64,000 nt of DNA from Paractinoplanes rishiriensis (GTDB lineage: Bacteria; Actinomycetota; Actinomycetes; Mycobacteriales; Micromonosporaceae): NCBI RefSeq assembly GCF_016862375.1, contig NZ_BOMV01000039.1, positions 62,001 to 126,000 of the forward strand. The letters are read 5' to 3'. This document shows, piece by piece, positions 34,468 to 42,024 of the stretch. Position numbers and translations under genes: made by a program. Every line of letters begins with the position of its first letter. Position 1 is the stretch's first letter. The notes beneath the pieces are model-generated. The model saw nothing but the letters and a program-made list of their open reading frames with translations. It made no database searches and was not told where the DNA came from.

Positions 34468-35685
34468 GTGCTCGATGTCACAGTCACGCACGACGGAGTC
34501 CGGCGGATCTGCGGCGCCATCCTGGCCGTGGTCCTGGGAGTCAGCGCGGTCTCGGCGTTCTCCGGACCCGGCGAGGACGACCCGGATCAGGTGATCGCGG
34601 CCGGTGCGGTCGCGGCCGGCCCGCCCGCGCCGCTCGAACAGGTCCGCCAGATACTGCACAAACAGGCCGCCGCCCTCGGGCGTGGCGACCGGGCCGGCTG
34701 GCTGGCCCCGGTGGCGCCCGCCCTGCACGGCCGCTACCTCGGTCTTTACCGGACACTGCGGGCCCTGCGGGTGACCACAGTGGAATACCGGATCACCGGC
34801 GGCCGGCTGCCGGCCCTGGCCGTCGAGCTGGCGTACTGCTTCACGGCCTGCACCAATGACCGGCCGAGCATCGCGCAGACCCTGACTTTCGAGCGCAGCG
34901 GTACCGCGTACCGGCTCATCAAACTCACCAAGCCGCAGCGCCCCACCAAGCTGCAACCCACCCCCTGGGAGTCGGGCGACCTGGTGGTGGCACAGGGCCG
35001 GCGGGTCACGGTCGCGGCCCCGAAGGTCCTGGCCGGGCGGCTGGCCGAGGTGGTGCGGATCGCCGACGAGGCCGCCACGATCGATGACCGCTACGCCGCC
35101 CTGGCCGGCAACCGGCAGGCTCGCTACCGGATCTTTCTGGCGTCGGAAAAGCAATGGCGGATCTGGTACGGCGGAAAGGGGACCGACTGGGCAGCGGGGT
35201 ACATGCAGCCGCTCGCCGGTGCCGGCGCCGACGTGGTGATCCACCTGAACCGGATCCGGAACCGGGCCGCGCTGCGCGAGGTAATCCAGCACGAACTGGG
35301 CCACGTCGCCACGATCGGCGGCGTGCAGCCGGGCGTGCACGACATGTGGCTGGTGGAGGGCGTCGCCGAGTACATCGGGATGCGACCGCGCGCGGCCGGT
35401 CAGACGTACAACCTCTCGGTTTTGCGCAGGCCCACCCGGCTGGCCGTGCCCCCGCTGCGCGACGGCGCCGGAAAGGCCGAGGTGGCGGCGTTCTACGCGC
35501 ACGGGCACTTCGCGGTCGAGTGCCTGGTCACCAAGTTCGGCGAAGCCCGGGCCATGGAGTTCGTCCGGCTTAGACTGCGACTGGGGAACACGCTCGAGGT
35601 GGCCGCGCGCAGCGTCTTCGGCCGCAGCTTCGCGAGCGTCGAACAGACCTGCGTCGATCGGCTCCGCCAGCAAGCCGGCCAGTAG
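34468..35685 (+). CDS. Exported HExxH metallopeptidase-like protein
   Basis: A 405-residue protein with one N-terminal hydrophobic segment (ICGAILAVVLGVSAVSAFS). A gluzincin-like zinc site is visible: HELGH at 275-279 and EGVAEY at 297-302, the Glu in the latter being the probable third ligand. The region before it, residues 55-165, looks like an NTF2-like or structural domain. I cannot assign a named family; a surface peptidase is most likely. GTG start at 34468 follows GAGGGGG. The C-terminus ends within a 12-base tandem repeat in which one copy reads TAG instead of CAG. Confidence 0.68.
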   Translation: MLDVTVTHDGVRRICGAILAVVLGVSAVSAFSGPGEDDPDQVIAAGAVAAGPPAPLEQVRQILHKQAAALGRGDRAGWLAPVAPALHGRYLGLYRTLRALRVTTVEYRITGGRLPALAVELAYCFTACTNDRPSIAQTLTFERSGTAYRLIKLTKPQRPTKLQPTPWESGDLVVAQGRRVTVAAPKVLAGRLAEVVRIADEAATIDDRYAALAGNRQARYRIFLASEKQWRIWYGGKGTDWAAGYMQPLAGAGADVVIHLNRIRNRAALREVIQHELGHVATIGGVQPGVHDMWLVEGVAEYIGMRPRAAGQTYNLSVLRRPTRLAVPPLRDGAGKAEVAAFYAHGHFAVECLVTKFGEARAMEFVRLRLRLGNTLEVAARSVFGRSFASVEQTCVDRLRQQAGQ

Positions 35686-35814
35686 GTCGGCCAGCAGGTC
35701 GGATAGCCGATCAGCAATCGACTTGTCACCTGCAGGAGGTAGCGCTCACCTGCATCGATAGCTCAGGCTGTGCTGCGTTGGTTGACCCTTAATCCGATCG
35801 GGAGACCGAATACC

Positions 35815-37680
35815 ATGGACAGTCCGCGATTCCGCGGCCGGTCGGTGCTGCGCCATCTCGCCGCACCAGCCCTGGCTCTGGCCGTCGTCATCACCCTGCC
35901 GGCGGCCCGCACCCCGTCGACTCCGGCCACCGACGCCCCGCCGGCCGAGTTCACGCCGGTCAGCGTGTCGTACGGGCAGCCGCACGGCGGTTCCGTCCAG
36001 GGCCAGTTCCTCAGCTACAACGACTTCCACGGTGCGATCGACCCGCCGAGCGGCAGCGGTGCCGTGGTCAACGCCTCCGGCACCAGCACCCCGGCCGGCG
36101 GCGTGGAATACCTGGCCACGTACCTCAAAAAGCTCCGCGCCGAGGCGAAGGCAGCGGGCGCGACCACCCTCACGGTCGGCGCCGGTGACCTGATCGGTGC
36201 CACCCCGCTGGTCAGCGCCGCGTTCCACGACGAGCCGACGATCGAGCTGATGAACCAGGTCGGCCTGCAGATCAGCTCGGTGGGCAACCACGAGTTCGAC
36301 GAGGGCGTGACCGAACTGCTGCGCATCCAGCGCGGCGGCTGCCACCCGACGGACGGCTGCCAGGACGGCGACCCGTACCGCGGTGCCAAGTTCACCTATC
36401 TCGCGGCCAACACCATCGACAAGAAGACCGGCCTGCCGATCCTCCCGCCGGTCGACATCAAGATCGTGAACGGCGTGCCGGTGGGCTTCGTCGGCATGAC
36501 GCTGGAGGGCACGCCGAGCATCGTCAACCCGGCCGGCATCGCCAGCGTGCGCTTCACCGACGAGGTGGAGACCGCGAACAAGTGGGGCAACCTGCTGAAG
36601 CTGTTCGGCGTCAAGGCCCAGGTGCTGCTGCTGCACGAGGGCGGCCAGCAGGGCACGGCCACACCCACGCCGGGCGTCTCGGCCTGCCACAACTTCTCCG
36701 GCCCGGTGGTCGACATCGTGAAGGGCCTGAACCCCGAGTTCGGCCTCGTGGTGTCCGGTCACACGCACCGGTTCTACACCTGCAGCCTGCCCAACCGGTC
36801 CGGCGCCGACACCGTGGTCACCAGCGCCGGCAACAACGGCCAGATCATCACCGACGTCGACTACACGCTGAACCAGCGCACCGGCCGCTGGGCCGGCATC
36901 TCGGCCCGCAACGTGATCGTCGAGAACGGCGTGCCGGACGGCAGCGGCGGCTGGCAGCGCGACGCCGCCGGCGTCTACCTCAAGAACCCCGACACGGTCG
37001 ACCCGGACGCCAAGAGGATCGCCGACAAGTACCGCACCGCCGTGGCCCCGATCGCGAACCGCGTGGTCGGCGCCATCACGGCCGACATCACCCGGACGGC
37101 CACCGCCGCCGGTGAGTCGCCCCTCGGTGACGTGATCGCCGATGGCCAGCTGGCCTACACGAGCGGCGCCGGCGCCCAGATCGCGCTGATGAACCCGGGC
37201 GGCATCCGCGCCGACTTCGACGCCGAGGCGTCCGCGGGCGGCGAGGCCAACGGCCAGGTCACGTACGGCGAGGCGTTCACGGTCCAGCCGTTCAACAACC
37301 TGGTGGTCACCCAGACGTTCACCGGCGCGCAGCTCCGGGACGTCCTGGAGCAGCAGTTCGTCGGGCACAAGGGCCAGACCACGCAGCGCATCCTGCAGGT
37401 CTCCGCGGGCCTGACCTACACCTGGAGCGCCTCGGCGGCGGCCGGTTCCAAGGTCACCAACCTGGCCCTGAACGGCACCCCGATCGACCCGGCCGCGACC
37501 TACCGGGTCACCACCAACGACTTCCTGGCCAACGGCGGCGACGGGTTCTCGACGCTGACCGCCGGCACCGACCGGGTGACCGCGCCGGGCTTCGACGTGG
37601 ACGCGCTGATCGCCTACCTGGGCGGTCCCGCCTCCCCGGTGGCGCCCGGTCCGGCCAACCGGATCAGCACGACGGCGTGA
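35815..37680 (+). CDS. Secreted 5'-nucleotidase/metallophosphatase
   Basis: A 621-residue exported UshA-like enzyme that dephosphorylates extracellular nucleotides. After a signal peptide (about 12-35), the calcineurin-like domain has NDFHGAI (metal-binding D-x-H), GAGDLIGATPL, VGNHEFDEG (NHE) and SGHTHRFY (GHTH). The 5'-nucleotidase C-terminal domain has GESPLGDVIADGQL, MNPGGIRADF and the substrate-stacking FNNLVV. ATG at 35815 follows GGGAGA. A terminator with a T run follows the stop. It would scavenge phosphate and nucleosides. Confidence 0.92.
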   Translation: MDSPRFRGRSVLRHLAAPALALAVVITLPAARTPSTPATDAPPAEFTPVSVSYGQPHGGSVQGQFLSYNDFHGAIDPPSGSGAVVNASGTSTPAGGVEYLATYLKKLRAEAKAAGATTLTVGAGDLIGATPLVSAAFHDEPTIELMNQVGLQISSVGNHEFDEGVTELLRIQRGGCHPTDGCQDGDPYRGAKFTYLAANTIDKKTGLPILPPVDIKIVNGVPVGFVGMTLEGTPSIVNPAGIASVRFTDEVETANKWGNLLKLFGVKAQVLLLHEGGQQGTATPTPGVSACHNFSGPVVDIVKGLNPEFGLVVSGHTHRFYTCSLPNRSGADTVVTSAGNNGQIITDVDYTLNQRTGRWAGISARNVIVENGVPDGSGGWQRDAAGVYLKNPDTVDPDAKRIADKYRTAVAPIANRVVGAITADITRTATAAGESPLGDVIADGQLAYTSGAGAQIALMNPGGIRADFDAEASAGGEANGQVTYGEAFTVQPFNNLVVTQTFTGAQLRDVLEQQFVGHKGQTTQRILQVSAGLTYTWSASAAAGSKVTNLALNGTPIDPAATYRVTTNDFLANGGDGFSTLTAGTDRVTAPGFDVDALIAYLGGPASPVAPGPANRISTTA

Positions 37681-37687
37681 GAAAGTT

Positions 37688-37720
37688 CGCCCGGTCCGTC
37701 TCACGGATCGGGCGGTTTTC
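37688..37720 (+). terminator. Intrinsic terminator of the 5'-nucleotidase gene
   Basis: CGCCCGGTCCG (37688-37698) pairs with CGGATCGGGCG (37704-37714) with one G-T wobble and a 5-base loop, followed by GTTTTC. It lies 8 bases after the stop and separates this gene from the chorismate-mutase leader. Confidence 0.85.
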
Positions 37721-37750
37721 TTGCGGTTGGGTTCGAGGCGGGGGCATACT
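37721..37750 (+). promoter_or_regulatory. Candidate promoter of the chorismate-mutase leader
   Basis: TTGCGG (37721-37726) and CATACT (37745-37750) are separated by 18 bases and resemble -35 and -10 elements. Transcription would begin about 7 bases later, at or next to the GTG at 37757, giving a leaderless mRNA. This start has not been measured. Confidence 0.5.
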
Positions 37751-37756
37751 CGGCTC

Positions 37757-37822
37757 GTGATTCAGCAGACGCGATTTTTTTACTACGGCACCGGAGGTCC
37801 GGCAGCCGTAGGCCGCGTCTGA
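37757..37822 (+). CDS. Putative Phe/Tyr leader peptide
   Basis: A 21-codon open frame starting GTG and ending TGA at 37820-37822, encoding MIQQTRFFYYGTGG and a short Ala/Val/Gly/Arg tail. Two Phe codons (TTTTTT, 37775-37780) are followed by two Tyr codons (TACTAC, 37781-37786). Phe and Tyr are the end products of the branch begun by the downstream chorismate mutase, so this fits an attenuator peptide. There is no good Shine-Dalgarno, but the candidate promoter places the GTG at the RNA 5' end, as for leaderless actinobacterial mRNAs. Translation is unproven. Confidence 0.62.
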   Translation: MIQQTRFFYYGTGGPAAVGRV

Positions 37823-37865
37823 ACGACAGACCTACTTCGAGCCCCGGGCTTCCCAGCCCGGGGCT
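37787..37865 (+). promoter_or_regulatory. Candidate transcription attenuator before chorismate mutase
   Basis: Three RNA elements follow the aromatic codons. Hairpin 1 is GGC-A-CCGG-AGGT-CCGG-CA-GCC (37787-37807). Hairpin 2 pairs GTAG and GTCTG (37808-37821) with CAGAC and CTAC (37827-37835). The terminator-like hairpin AGCCCCGGGCT-TCCC-AGCCCGGGGCT (37840-37865) has a perfect 11-base stem. AGGTCCGG (37795-37802), held in hairpin 1, can instead pair over 8 bases (two wobbles) with CCGGGCTT (37844-37851) in the left arm and loop of the terminator. A ribosome slowed at Phe/Tyr codons would open hairpin 1 and could favour this antiterminator. Confidence 0.55.
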
Positions 37866-37917
37866 TGATGCTGCCCGGGCCGGGTCGACCGGGGCGCAAG
37901 CACCCGAGGAGCACGAA

Positions 37918-38208
37918 ATGACCGCCGACGTGGTGGACCAGACGACCGGAGCCGGGGAGCCCTTGGCGGCCGACGAGATCCGCGGCATGCGCGAGCGGAT
38001 CGACGAGATCGACCAGGCCATCATCGACCTGTGGCTGGAGCGAGCCCGGCTCTCCCAGACGGTGGGCAAGACCCGGATGGCCAGCGGCGGCACCCGGCTG
38101 GTGCTGTCCCGCGAGCGCGAGATCGTCGACCGCTTCCGGTCCGCCCTGGGCCCGGACGGCACCCAGATCGCCCTGATGATCCTGCGGGCGGGGCGCGGGC
38201 CGCTCTAG
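37918..38208 (+). CDS. Chorismate mutase
   Basis: A 96-residue AroQ-class all-helical chorismate mutase converting chorismate to prephenate for Phe and Tyr. The helix-1 motif MRERIDEIDQAIIDLWLERARLSQTVGKTRM (from residue 24) has the active-site Arg and Lys pattern, and a second helix, RLVLSREREIVDRF, carries further charged residues. The ATG follows GAGGAG. No prephenate dehydratase domain is attached. The upstream leader suggests control by aromatic amino-acid supply. Convergent with the binding-protein gene 14 bases away. Confidence 0.9.
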   Translation: MTADVVDQTTGAGEPLAADEIRGMRERIDEIDQAIIDLWLERARLSQTVGKTRMASGGTRLVLSREREIVDRFRSALGPDGTQIALMILRAGRGPL

Positions 38209-38222
38209 CCAGCCCGGGTTGG

Positions 38223-39854
38223 TCAGCCCACCAGCGCGATCTGGTAGATGTCCACCTTCTGGAAGAGATCCATCGTGACGTTCGAGACCCGCGTCGAGTG
38301 GGCGAACACGTTCTGCCCGAACCGCAGCGGCAGCACCGGCATCTCGTCGGCCAGGATGTCCTCGGCCTGCTGCCACTTCTGCTGCGCGGCGGCCGCGGTC
38401 GGGGCCTCGGCACCCTCGCGCACCAGGCTGTCGAACGCCGTGTTGCTCCAGCCGTAGTAGTTGGAGGAGCCGTCGGTGGTGTAGAGCTGGGCGAGGAAGT
38501 TTTCCATCAGCGGGTAGTCCATGGTCCACGCCAGCCGGATCAGCCCGACATCTTCCTGCTTGCGCACCTTGCCGAGCAGTCCGGCGAAGGTGGGCTCGGT
38601 GACACCCTTGCACTCCACACCCAGCGACGCCGTGATCTGGGCACACATCACGTCGACCCAGGCCTGATGTCCACCATCCACGTTGTACGCAATGGTGATG
38701 CTGGGCGGGCCGCCGGCCTGGGTGTAGAGCTCGCGGGCCTTGGTGGGGTTGTACTCGCAGTACTCGCCGCAGGAGTTCTCGCGGTAGCCGGCCACCACCG
38801 GGGACACGAACGACGTCGCCGGCGTCTCGGCACCCTTGAAGATCGTGTCGGTCATCTCCTGGCGGTTGACGGCCATCGAAATCGCGCGACGGACCTCCTT
38901 CTTCTGGAAATCTTTCTGGTACGCGGGGAAGCCGACGAACGCGAACGCCGAACTCGGACTCTGCTGGACGCGATCACCCAGTTCGTCCGCGGCGGTGTCC
39001 AGTTTGTCCAGCGGCAGCCTGGTCTCGACGTCCAGGTCGCCGGCCTTCAGATCCTCGTACTGCGCGTTCAGACCCTTGTAAATCTTCCACGTGATGCCGT
39101 CGACCTTGGGCGCCGTGCCCTTGAAGCCGGGCACCTTCTCCACCTGGATCTGTTTGCCACGCTCCCAGGCGCCGCGCATCTTGAACGGCCCGTTGCCGAT
39201 CGGCGCGTCACCGAAACCCGGTGCCAGCGCGCCGTCCGGACCGAACGCCGCCTTCGGCAGCGGATAGAACGCGTCCGACGCCAGCACCGACTGCCAACCG
39301 GTGAACCCGGACGACAGCGTCACTGTGAACGAGAGGTCGTTGACCTTCTTGAGGCCGCGCAGCTTGCCGGCCCGGGGAGCCGGCGCCTCCTGCGGTCCCT
39401 CGCCGTCCGGGTCGACCGACTGCATCTCGGCGTAGCCGTCGATCCGGCTGAAGAAGTACGACGCCAACTGCCCGTTCGGCTTGTACGCACCGTAGTTCCA
39501 CGCGTTGAGGTAATTGTCCGCGGTGACCGGTTCGCCGTTGCTGAAGGTGAAGCCGGGGCGCAGCTTGATCGTCCAGACCTTGTTGGCCTTGTCGCGCGTG
39601 ATCGACTCGGCGGCCACCGGGTAGGGCTGGCTCTTGTCGTCGAACCGGACCAGCGGATAGAACAGCGACGCCAGCACCTGCGAGCCGTTGGACTCGGTGG
39701 TGTTGGCCGGGATCAGGCTGTCCGGCTCGACGATGCCGATCGAGATCGAGTTGGGCAGTGCCTGGTCGTCGTCGGAGTCGCCGGTGCAACCAGCCGCCAA
39801 CAAGGAGATGGCGGCCACGCCGGCCGCCATCTTCCAAGAGCCTTTCCCGGGCAT
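38223..39854 (-). CDS. Oligopeptide-type ABC transporter binding lipoprotein
   Basis: A 543-residue solute-binding lipoprotein of the SBP_bac_5 (OppA/DppA) family. Signal peptide ending in lipobox LLAAGC; then NSISIGIVEPDSLIPANTTESNGSQVLASLFYPLVRFD, the family's opening pattern, and WTIKLRPGFTFSNGEPVTADNYLNAWN. ATG at 39854 follows AAGGAG; a TTG further upstream is less likely. No permease or ATPase genes lie beside it, so it is either an orphan binding protein using another permease or a remnant of a larger operon. Likely ligands are peptides. Confidence 0.9.
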   Translation of the reverse strand: MPGKGSWKMAAGVAAISLLAAGCTGDSDDDQALPNSISIGIVEPDSLIPANTTESNGSQVLASLFYPLVRFDDKSQPYPVAAESITRDKANKVWTIKLRPGFTFSNGEPVTADNYLNAWNYGAYKPNGQLASYFFSRIDGYAEMQSVDPDGEGPQEAPAPRAGKLRGLKKVNDLSFTVTLSSGFTGWQSVLASDAFYPLPKAAFGPDGALAPGFGDAPIGNGPFKMRGAWERGKQIQVEKVPGFKGTAPKVDGITWKIYKGLNAQYEDLKAGDLDVETRLPLDKLDTAADELGDRVQQSPSSAFAFVGFPAYQKDFQKKEVRRAISMAVNRQEMTDTIFKGAETPATSFVSPVVAGYRENSCGEYCEYNPTKARELYTQAGGPPSITIAYNVDGGHQAWVDVMCAQITASLGVECKGVTEPTFAGLLGKVRKQEDVGLIRLAWTMDYPLMENFLAQLYTTDGSSNYYGWSNTAFDSLVREGAEAPTAAAAQQKWQQAEDILADEMPVLPLRFGQNVFAHSTRVSNVTMDLFQKVDIYQIALVG

Positions 39855-39947
39855 GGGGAGAATCTCCTTCAAGGGCTCACGGGGGATGTGTGAGTCGCTC
39901 TATTCAGCCCGATAGTAACCACGCCCGCGGAAAACCTCCGGACTCGA

Positions 39948-40613
39948 TCAGACCAGTCGCCGGTCGGCCGCCCATCGTGACAGCTCGTAACGGTTGCTCA
40001 TCTGCAGTTTGCGCAGAACGTTGGAGACGTGCGTCTCAACCGTCTTGATCGAGATGAACAGCTCCTTGGCGATCTCCTTGTACGCGTAGCCGCGGGCGAG
40101 CAGCCGCAGCACCTCGCGCTCTCGGTTCGTCAGCTGGTCGAGCTCGGGGTCGGCCACCGGTACGTCCGGGCGGGAGGCGAACGCGTCCAGCACGAACCCG
40201 GCCAGCCGGGGGCTGAACACCGCGTCGCCGTCGGCCACCCGCTTGATCGCGGCGGCCAGCTCGTCGGGCGAGATGGTCTTGGTGACGTAGCCGCGGGCGC
40301 CGGCCCGGATCAGGCCGATCACGTCCTCGGCGGCGTCCGACACCGAGAGCGCCAGGAAGCGGACGTGCGGGTGACTGCGGCGCATGGCGTCCAGCACGGC
40401 GCGGCCACCGCCGTCCGGCATGTGCACGTCGAGCAGCACCACGTCCGGCTCGAGGGCGGCGATCTTGCTGACCGCCTCGGCCACCGTGCTGGCCTCGCCC
40501 ACCACGTCCACGTGCACGCCCAGTTCGGCGCGCACCCCGGCGCGGAACATGGCGTGGTCGTCGACCAGGAAGACGGCGAGCCGGCGACCCTCCGACGACG
40601 TCGATTCGGTCAT
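39948..40613 (-). CDS. LuxR-type response regulator
   Basis: A 221-residue NarL/LuxR response regulator. The receiver has the acidic pair VDDHAMF, phospho-Asp in DVVLLDVHMPDG, and Lys in YVTKTIS, so it should be phosphorylatable. The C-terminal helix-turn-helix is LTNREREVLRLLARGYAYKEIAKELFISIKTVETHVSNVLRKL. It overlaps the histidine-kinase gene by 4 bases and is its obvious partner. The divergent PspC/LiaF-like gene is a likely target. Confidence 0.92.
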   Translation of the reverse strand: MTESTSSEGRRLAVFLVDDHAMFRAGVRAELGVHVDVVGEASTVAEAVSKIAALEPDVVLLDVHMPDGGGRAVLDAMRRSHPHVRFLALSVSDAAEDVIGLIRAGARGYVTKTISPDELAAAIKRVADGDAVFSPRLAGFVLDAFASRPDVPVADPELDQLTNREREVLRLLARGYAYKEIAKELFISIKTVETHVSNVLRKLQMSNRYELSRWAADRRLV

Positions 40614-41926
40614 CGCACTGTCTCCTTCCCGGTGGTCACGACATTGTCCCGTGAGGTCGGCAGCATGAGCCGCACCTCGGTGCCCTCCCCGGGCGTGCTG
40701 CGGATCTCGGCCCGCCCGCCGTGGCGTTTCATCCGGCCGATGATCGAGCCTCGCACCCCGTGCCGGGACTCCTCCACGCCGGACAGCTCGAAACCGGCGC
40801 CACGATCGCGGACGAAGACGCTGAGTTCGTCGTCCTCCACCTCGGCGTACAGCGAGACGGTCTGCACGCCGGCGTGCCGGGCCGCGTTCACCAGGGCCTC
40901 GCGGGCCGCCGCGACCAGCGCCGCCACCCGTTCGTCGCACGGGGTGTCGCCCACCACCACGGTCTCCACGGTGATCGCGTACGTGTCCTCGACCTCGGCA
41001 GCCGCCTGCTCGAGGGCGGCGGCAAAGCGCTCGGTCGGCGAGGCGGTCGGCTTGTAGAGCCAGTTGCGCAGGCTGCGCTCCTGGCCGCGGGCCAGCCGCT
41101 GCACCTCTTTGATGTCGGCCGAGTTGCGCTGGATCAGCGCGAGCGTGTGCAGCACCTGGTCGTGGATCATGGCGGCCAGTTCGGCGCGCTCCTGCTCGCG
41201 GATCCGGCCCTCGCGCTCGGCGCGCAACTGGTTGAACATCCGGTAGAGCAGCGGCGCGGCCACCACGCCCACCCCGAGCAGGCCCACCAGCGCGAAGATC
41301 ACGCCGTTGAACACCGAGGTGAGCGACTCGGCCGGGGCGTACACCGCGACCAGGCCGATGATGCCGGTGGCCACCAGCACGCCGCCGCCGATGAAGCGGA
41401 GCAGAAAGAACCGCCGGTCGCTCTCGGCCACCACCGCGGCCAGCCACGGGGTCTGCGGCAGGTTGCCGGCCCACTGGCCGCGCCGGGACGGGTCGGACTG
41501 GTGCCAGATGATGCCGGCGCCAACCGCGACCACCGCGATCAGCCAGCCCACCGGCCCGGCCACGCTGTCCTTGAAGACCAGCGCCTGGAGCAGAATGACA
41601 CCGAGTCCGATCGCACCGAACGGCAGCAGCATGGCCAGATCGCGGCGCGGCGGCTGGCCGTCGGTGGGAATCTGTTGCGGCAGCACGGCCCAGAACGCGG
41701 CGTAGAGGAGCAGGCCCAGGCCGCTGAAGCTGAGGAGCACGACGAGCGCGATGCGAACCGCCAGCAGCGGCACACCCAGATGCTCCGCCAGGCCGGCCGC
41801 GACCCCGGCGATGATCCGGTGGTCCCGCGGCCGGTACAACCGGCGTGTGGGTGGGTTGACTGCGGTGGTGATGGCTCCTCCTCGGTCGGTCCTCCGATCG
41901 TCACACGTCCGGAGGCCCGCGGCCAC
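40610..41926 (-). CDS. PspC-domain sensor histidine kinase
   Basis: A 438-residue kinase. A PspC domain (RLYRPRDHRIIAGVAAGLAEHLGVPLLAVRIA, about 29-60) precedes several membrane segments, then HisKA_3-type dimerisation with phospho-His in AAMIHDQVLHTLALIQ, and an ATPase domain with ALVNAARHAG and GVRGSIIGRMKRHGG. It probably senses envelope stress. The start is uncertain: the in-frame GTG at 41926 has no clear ribosome-binding site. The strong GAGGAGGAG just before an ATC codon (41870-41872) suggests initiation there is conceivable. Transcribed away from the LiaF-like gene. Confidence 0.85.
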   Translation of the reverse strand: MAAGLRTCDDRRTDRGGAITTAVNPPTRRLYRPRDHRIIAGVAAGLAEHLGVPLLAVRIALVVLLSFSGLGLLLYAAFWAVLPQQIPTDGQPPRRDLAMLLPFGAIGLGVILLQALVFKDSVAGPVGWLIAVVAVGAGIIWHQSDPSRRGQWAGNLPQTPWLAAVVAESDRRFFLLRFIGGGVLVATGIIGLVAVYAPAESLTSVFNGVIFALVGLLGVGVVAAPLLYRMFNQLRAEREGRIREQERAELAAMIHDQVLHTLALIQRNSADIKEVQRLARGQERSLRNWLYKPTASPTERFAAALEQAAAEVEDTYAITVETVVVGDTPCDERVAALVAAAREALVNAARHAGVQTVSLYAEVEDDELSVFVRDRGAGFELSGVEESRHGVRGSIIGRMKRHGGRAEIRSTPGEGTEVRLMLPTSRDNVVTTGKETVR

Positions 41927-42024
41927 GGGGAACTTCCCCCGGTATCCGGCCCCCAGGATCTCAGGGTGGGCTCAGGGTCGGTGCCGGAAGCGCCTCGGGT
42001 GGGTGGGCGGCCAGGATCGATGAC

